Source: Fagopyrum homotropicum
Taxonomy: Eukaryota; Streptophyta; Magnoliopsida; Caryophyllales; Polygonaceae
Assembly: GCA_033239125.1 (NCBI GenBank)
Contig: BSWB01000004.1
Coordinates: 137,094,426-137,158,425 of the forward strand
Reading direction: 5' to 3'
DNA length: 64,000 bases
Every line of letters starts with the position of its first letter. Within the stretch, counting starts at the first letter, position 1. The notes beneath the pieces were generated by a model. It was not told the origin of the DNA, searched no databases, and saw only the letters and a list, made by a program, of their open reading frames with translations. Both the position numbers and the translations under genes were made by a program. This document shows, piece after piece, positions 58,922 to 64,000 of the stretch.

Positions 58922-58992
58922 TGCGTTACCGGAAATCGAACCCGGATATCCTGGGTGAAAGCTAAATATCCTAACCGCTAGAAGACAACGAA
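58922..58992 (-). tRNA. tRNA-Glu(UUC)-like sequence, possibly a pseudogene or SINE head
   Basis: On the minus strand the sequence follows plant tRNA-Glu(UUC): acceptor TTCGTTG, D-arm CTAGCGGTTAGGATATT, anticodon loop CTTTCAC with anticodon TTC, and T-arm CCGGGTTCGATTTCCGG. The 3' acceptor strand AACGCA pairs with the 5' strand except for one mismatch. Directly downstream is a second T-arm-like sequence (CCGGGTTTGATTCTCG) ending GACAACG, which also pairs perfectly with CGTTGTC of the 5' end, then a T-run that could terminate Pol III. The doubled T-arm argues for a rearranged tRNA or a tRNA-derived SINE rather than a normal gene. Confidence 0.6.
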
Positions 58993-59112
58993 TTTATTGA
59001 TACTTAAACCCTTTAACCAAAATAATATGTAATTGTCCCACAAAAAAAAATGTAATTGTCTTGTGCCCGAGGTGCTTGCGCCTCATGAGCCGCATGCACC
59101 AAAGGACTCGAC

Positions 59113-59164
59113 GCATGCGGGTTGCGCATGCACCCCAATCCAGGTGCATGCGCAGCCCGCATGC
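59113..59164. repeat. Long GC-rich hairpin
   Basis: GCATGCGGGTTGCGCATGCACC and its near-perfect complement are separated by eight bases (CCAATCCA), making a stem of about 21 bp with one mismatch, in otherwise AT-rich DNA. Confidence 0.85.
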
Positions 59165-59499
59165 TTCGCCTTCTTGGCGTTTTTCGTCCGCGGCAATTAA
59201 CATCACTCATAATTAATCTCAAAGTGCGGAATGAATTAAACTCATTTTCACTTTCGGACCCCAAATTCGACATTAGTTAAACTCAATTCATTTTCACACT
59301 TCAAATACGAAATTAATTAAACACAAATTCTAAAAAAAATACGGTTTAAGATCTACGGATTATAATTTCCCTTACTAAGATTAAAGTAATAACCATTTTT
59401 TAAAATTATAATAACTTTCCAAATATATCATCATTACCCATGATTCTCCATGAGTTATCCTAACGCTAGGTTCTAAGGCTATGTTTGGCATCTCAAGCA

Positions 59500-59620
59500 A
59501 AAACACTAGTGTTTGCAAACACTAGTGTTTTTGGAAGTGTTTCCGGAAAACACTAGTGTTAGTGTATTTTAAATACTAACGACTGTTTGGCATGACTAAC
59601 AAAATACACTAGTGTTTATC
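59500..59620. repeat. Cluster of AACACTAGTGTT palindromes
   Basis: Four copies of the palindrome ACACTAGTGT lie within about 120 bp (near 59506, 59519, 59551 and 59608). The cluster follows GGCTATGTTTGGCA at about 59478, which looks like a MITE terminus, but no matching right end was located. Confidence 0.7.
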
Positions 59621-60149
59621 ATGTGTCAATCAACACTCTGTCATTTTCTTCTCATTTGAGCTATGGAAGCAGAACAATGAATTAACAAGCAGAACGATGA
59701 GTTAACAATTGATAATGAATTCGATAATTGCATCCTTAGCTTTCAATTCACTGATAGATTCTTTGATAGATTCACAAGAGAAGCCGGATTTTAACATTCT
59801 ACAAGTGCTAACCAACTAAAAATCACCAAATTCAACAAGCTGGACATTCTTGGTCAATGTGAAACTTGAGCGAGAAAATGAAATTTTCCCTCACCAGAAA
59901 AAGACGAATGATTGTGCGAATTGAAACATCCTAGAAAGAACAAGTACTTGTATGATTCCATAGAAGAGTATTGAATCAAATTGGAAAGCAAGGTAAACCC
60001 TAGTATTCTGCAGAATCAACGATACACATTCCGTGTTCATCCCCTTTTTCCTTTGCCGGTCTTCAATAGCCTATTGAGTCCTCCGAGTGATCCGAGCAAC
60101 ACAACAGGGGAAAGGAAGATACTTGTATTTCACCTTTCTTCTTCTTCTT
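59621..60149. other. Intergenic DNA left of the right-hand retrotransposon
   Basis: No gene. It may be the interior of a MITE beginning near 59478; this cannot be settled by eye. Confidence 0.35.
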
Positions 60150-61268
60150 TGTAATAACCGAAAATTTTAAGTTTCCGATAAATTGAAATTAACCAAAGTC
60201 CGATGCGACCATCGTAAATAAATAAATAAGTAAAATAAAACGAGAGTAGTTCGATCATTTTTGTGACCTAGATTCACATAAAATGATAAATTAAATGACC
60301 GGAAATAATTTAAGTACGTTAAAATAAGAATAATAATAAATTATAAAATACGGAATTTAATTCCGTATTTTTATAATTTTCCGCACGCAAATAACGAGTG
60401 GCGAATCCGTTTTAATAGTCGCATAGCGGACCGGGTGTGGGCCACTACAAAGCCCAATTAGCAGCCCACTTAATTTTCCTAACCCTAATTAGAGTTAACC
60501 TAATCCTAATCCTAAAACTAACCTGCCGCTTACCTCGTTACACTTCTCCGGATTTGCAACGAATCGCTGCTCTTCTCCCTCGCAACTCAGACCGCCGCAG
60601 CCCCAACAGCCTTCCGCCTGCCACCGGAGTGCCGCCACCGTGTCTGCGCCGCGCCGCAATCGTCCGCCTCTCCGCTCGCCGCTAGACACCGCCTAGGTAA
60701 GCGGTTTCGACCAATCTCTTCTCCCTCCTTCCGTTCGATTACCGTATCGAACCGACTTCCCTCACCACCTCGACTGCAGGCCTCGCCGCCGACCGCCGTG
60801 CTGCCGCCGAACCCTGTCGTCTTCCCACAGTCCCGCGCGTCAACGCCGGTAAGTACCGCTCTTTCCCCCCCTCGTTTCTTCCCTCCTCGCCACTGCTGTT
60901 GAGACTCACGCAGTCTTCGGCTGTCCCGCAGCAGCAGCAGGTCGACCACCAAGGAAGGGCCGCCGGAACACTAGCGCTGCCTAGGACCTCCTCGCCGGAC
61001 TGCCACTCCGGTAACCGACCTCTCCGCTCCTTCTTTCCACTGCAATATGTACATATGTAGGAATTTATGCTGAACGTGTCTTCTTCCCACTGTAATACGT
61101 ATATAGGTAGGAATTTTTTTCAGAATATGTCTTCCTCTGCAGTATGTATATACGTATAGAATGATAGGTATAAGAGACGTAAATGTGTATATATATACGA
61201 GTACTGTATTAGTATATTGTAAGAGAAACGTGAGTAGAGATGCGAGTTGGGTAGGAATAAGTGGATCG

Positions 61269-61269
<1 letters not shown>

Positions 61270-61313
<44 letters not shown>
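61270..61313. repeat. (AT)n microsatellite
   Basis: About 22 AT units inside the LTR. Confidence 0.95.
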
Positions 61314-61316
<3 letters not shown>

Positions 61317-61548
61317 GATACATAAGCACATATGTACATTCAATTACGGAAGGTTAATCCGAGCAGGTGTGAGCTTATATAGGAGAGTGTATGCCGAGTA
61401 CACAAAATACGTATATGTATATTTTTGAAATAAAAAGTATACTTATGAGTTGAGTGGTGAAATTATAAGTATGTGAATTTATATATATATCTAAATACCT
61501 AAGAGTTTCGGAGGTTATATAATTGGAAGGAATGTTAGTTGCATGGAC

Positions 61549-61550
<2 letters not shown>

Positions 61551-61611
<61 letters not shown>
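61551..61611. repeat. (AT)n microsatellite
   Basis: About 30 TA units inside the LTR. Confidence 0.95.
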
Positions 61612-61613
<2 letters not shown>

Positions 61614-62728
61614 TATGTATATAAAATTAGTTAATACCCGAAAATGAAGTAATGTAATTCCAGACGACGAGTGGACGAAATTAAATTTTTATAACCTTAG
61701 TAAACTATTTTGGAAGTAATTTTAGATTTGAAAAGTGTTTCAAGAGAAATATTAGAGGTCAAGAAGTGACCCGGAGAATTATCTACACTAAGGGTAAAAC
61801 GGTCTTTTACCGTAGGAGAATCGTTCTTTCCGTAATTCCTTCGCATGAGGTTGGACATAGAGATGTGAGTTTGATACACATGCCTTCATTGACAGGCACT
61901 TGAGTTACCACGAGTTCGGACTATCTGAGGAGTGTTAGAGTGTTTTGACTCAGGTAAGTCCTTGCGACTTACTTAGCCAGTTTCTGAGTGTTAGTTGAAT
62001 GATAGTAGTGGTGTGTGCTATTGCTTGATTTAATAATAATAACTTGCTAGGACGACTGTTATTATTACGTTTAAGGCCCAAGTGTATGTATAACGGGCCG
62101 TGACATCACTGCCCAGCTCTGACAGGAGACTGGGAGGTTCTCTATACCCAGACCATGCAGGTACAAGGTGAGATGCATCGGATCCATTCCTGATGGTTAC
62201 ACGGGGGCGGAGGCGAGGTTTGAGAATCCCTTGTGTCACAAAATAAGTATCACTAGAGTGAACGAGTAAATTAAAGCAAGATAATAAAACGGACTTGTTT
62301 GAAAGCATGCTGAGTGTTTATGTTTATCTGAGTGTGTTTGTGCTGCTATTATTCTGCTAATATTTAGATAACTAGCTAACGGTTCTTCTTGTTGTTGTTT
62401 TAGATTTACCGCAGGTTAGATCAGCAGCTGAGTGATCCGGAAGTAGTGGTCAGCCGGGTCTCCGTACTCCTTAGAGCGGGGTTGGGGTTGTTTTGTCTTT
62501 CCTTTCTTTTGGTTAAGACAGTTGTTCTTTTCTTTTGTTTAAGTACTTTAGGCTGCTAGACAGTGTTGCATTCATGACTCTAAAAACATGGTTTTTATGA
62601 ATTTCGGTTTCTTTATTTGTGTCTTGTTGCAAGATCCTAGTAATGTTGTTGTCAAACTGAGGTCGGGACCCATTGTGAGGTCCTAACCAGTAATACTCCG
62701 AGTTCTGAGAATTCGGGGTGTTACAACA

Positions 62729-62740
62729 TGGTATCAGAGC
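62729..62740 (+). other. Primer binding site (initiator tRNA-Met)
   Basis: TGGTATCAGAGC, complementary to the tRNA-iMet 3' end, three bases after the LTR terminus. Confidence 0.9.
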
Positions 62741-62995
62741 TCTAGGTTGGCAACAATGGCACTTGAAATCTTCTGAAAGACCGAATAAGTTTTAAGCAGA
62801 ACCCGAAAGGGGATCTGAGTTTTAAAAAGAAAATTTTTGGTTTTAAATGCATGCATAGTCTGGTTGGGAATAGAAAAGTACGGCTGACCACCACTACTAC
62901 CGCGGATCTCAGTATGCTTAGTTGGACTTTAGGTTACTGTAGTTGGACTTTTGGACTTTCAGCTAGTAGTAATTATAGTTATTATTCTTGCGCAG

Positions 62996-64000
62996 ATGGC
63001 ACGTACTAGAGCTACGCTAGCTACTGGTTGAGGCAGAGGTCGTCCACCTCTCCCTCCAGCTGGACCAGGTAGGGGAGATAGGACCCCTATAGTTAGAGGA
63101 CGCGGCCGTGGAGGTAGACCCCCACTAGCCCGAGGTCGAGGTCGAGCTCCACGAGAGGTTCCCCCAGCAGTGATCATGCCAGAGGCTGGAGTGGAGGAAG
63201 TAGCTGAGAGTGTTGGTCCTGAGGTCAGGAACGAGACCGTTGCTAGGTCTGGAGCACAGAGAGCACGTTCGACAGAGTCAGGACGTGTTTCCATTGGAGC
63301 GACTGAGTACAGAGAGTACCGAGCCTACGTTGAGCGTAGGGAGGAGGCTGCTAGGACAGAGAGACTTACCCAGGTACCACCAGTACCGGTTAGATCTGTC
63401 CAGGTGACACAGGAAGCGCCTCAGGTACCAGCTGTACCTGAGAGGAGAGTTGTGGCTAATAGAGCGCCTACTGGGACTAGAGCACCGAGGCCAGATGAGT
63501 GGTTGAAGGCTTTCAACTCTCAGAAGATCCCCTCATATAATGGAGAGATAGGATTGGAGGTAGAGCACTGGATTGGGCAGGTAGAGACTACGTTAGAGGC
63601 AATACGCTGCCCAGAGGATCGGCAGGTAGACTTGGTACAGACCTGCTTCACTGGAGATGCTCATTCCTGGTGGCGGACCATGCGTAGTCGAGTCACCAGT
63701 TGGGAGCAGATGAGGAGCATTGTTAGAGACAGATACTGCCCTGTTTCGTTGAGGAGAGAGAAATTCCAGGACTTCATTGAGGCTGGATTTGAGGACATTC
63801 CGATCGCTGCTGCCATTAAGAAGTTCCAGAAGGAACTGACACTGCTTGGACCAGCTGCACCTCCTGAGGAGCAGCATGTCTATCTCTTTTCACGGAGACT
63901 GAGAGAGAGTACCCGTTCCTATCTGGCAGGATTTCGCTGTGAGACTCTGTCAGACTATCAGGATAGAGCATCTGCTTATGAGAGAGACAGACCAGTGTCG
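62996..64000 (+). pseudogene. Chromovirus Gag (partial), one in-frame stop
   Basis: From ATG 62996 the frame encodes a Gly/Arg/Pro-rich N-terminus (GRPPLPPAGPGRGDRTP, VRGRGRGGRPPLARGRGR), an acidic linker, and then the retrotrans_gag domain. That domain includes EWLKAFNSQKIPSYNGEIGL, EHWIGQVETTLEAIRCPEDR, FTGDAHSWWRTMRSR and RDRYCPVSLRREKFQDF. The frame is open to position 64000 apart from TGA at 63029-63031, which lies in a G-R-G-R context and would be a single C-to-T change from CGA. Otherwise it is intact over about 330 codons, so this is a young copy. Gag forms the particle; the zinc knuckle and Pol should follow outside the window. Confidence 0.88.

Larger units (their letters stand above)
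60150..62725 (+). repeat. 5' LTR of the right-hand chromovirus, about 2.58 kb
   Basis: It starts TGTAATAACCGAAAATTT and ends TTCGGGGTGTTACA, directly before the PBS. GC-rich frames at 60437-60952 are LTR sequence, not genes. It includes two (AT)n tracts (61270-61313 and 61551-61611). The right edge is firm; the left edge is set by the TGTAATA start shared with the left-hand copy. Confidence 0.72.
60150..64000 (+). mobile_element. Chromovirus (Tekay/Del-like) Ty3 element, 5' part, cut by window end
   Basis: A plus-strand LTR (60150-62725) is followed by an initiator-tRNA primer site at 62729, a leader of about 260 bp and a gag frame from 62996 that stays open to the window end. LTR ends (TGTAATAACC...GGGGTGTTACA) and leader (TAGGTTGGCAACAATGGCAC) match the minus-strand copy at 4349-6541. 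Pol and the 3' LTR lie beyond 64000. Confidence 0.85.

Noticed and set aside
60437..60952. Several GC-rich overlapping frames on both strands
   Set aside because: They lie within the chromovirus LTR, have no domain and occur in both strands because of local GC-richness.

Overview
The window looks like AT-rich nuclear DNA of a eudicot plant. It holds three intron-containing plant genes set in a dense bed of retrotransposons and DNA transposons. No species can be named from the sequence. The eukaryotic evidence is GT-AG introns, Athila, Tekay-like and copia retrotransposons with plant tRNA primer sites, MULEs with SWIM and plant-mobile-domain (PMD) proteins, Tourist-like MITEs and a Helitron.

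Layout. 1-6541: a minus-strand Athila-type Ty3 element (aspartic protease, gag, tRNA-Asp PBS, 1.83-kb LTR) sits inside the leader of a minus-strand chromovirus-like element, whose 2.0-kb LTR and tRNA-iMet PBS follow. 6542-32390: no intact gene. This stretch holds small DNA transposons (three Tourist-like MITEs in the window in all, a hAT MITE), LINE remnants, a 4.9-kb degenerate MULE with long TIRs and a 9-bp target duplication, a Helitron, a fold-back element, a non-autonomous MULE and a second long-TIR element.

32781-40497: a gene island. A four-exon clan-72 cytochrome P450 (plus strand) converges on a six-exon HCF106/TATB thylakoid Tat translocase gene (minus strand). A MITE lies between their 3' ends, and a short poly(A) retroposon sits in an HCF106 intron.

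40872-52335: an 11.5-kb MULE that carries both a transposase and a separate PMD protein gene. A 4.7-kb Ty1/copia element with 121-bp LTRs is inserted in the last codons of the PMD gene. 54501-55976: a three-exon LSI2-like anion/metalloid efflux transporter (minus strand). Beyond it lie a 380-bp tandem repeat, a hAT-like MITE and a tRNA-Glu-like sequence with a second T-arm. From 60150 to the window end is a plus-strand chromovirus-like element of the same family as the one at the left edge: LTR, iMet PBS and a gag with a single stop codon.

The three host genes serve unrelated roles: P450 oxidation, thylakoid protein export and plasma-membrane efflux. Their proximity shows no functional link. 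The main story is layered transposition. In several elements the reading frames are broken mostly by in-frame stops that fit C-to-T or G-to-A transitions, as expected for long-methylated DNA.
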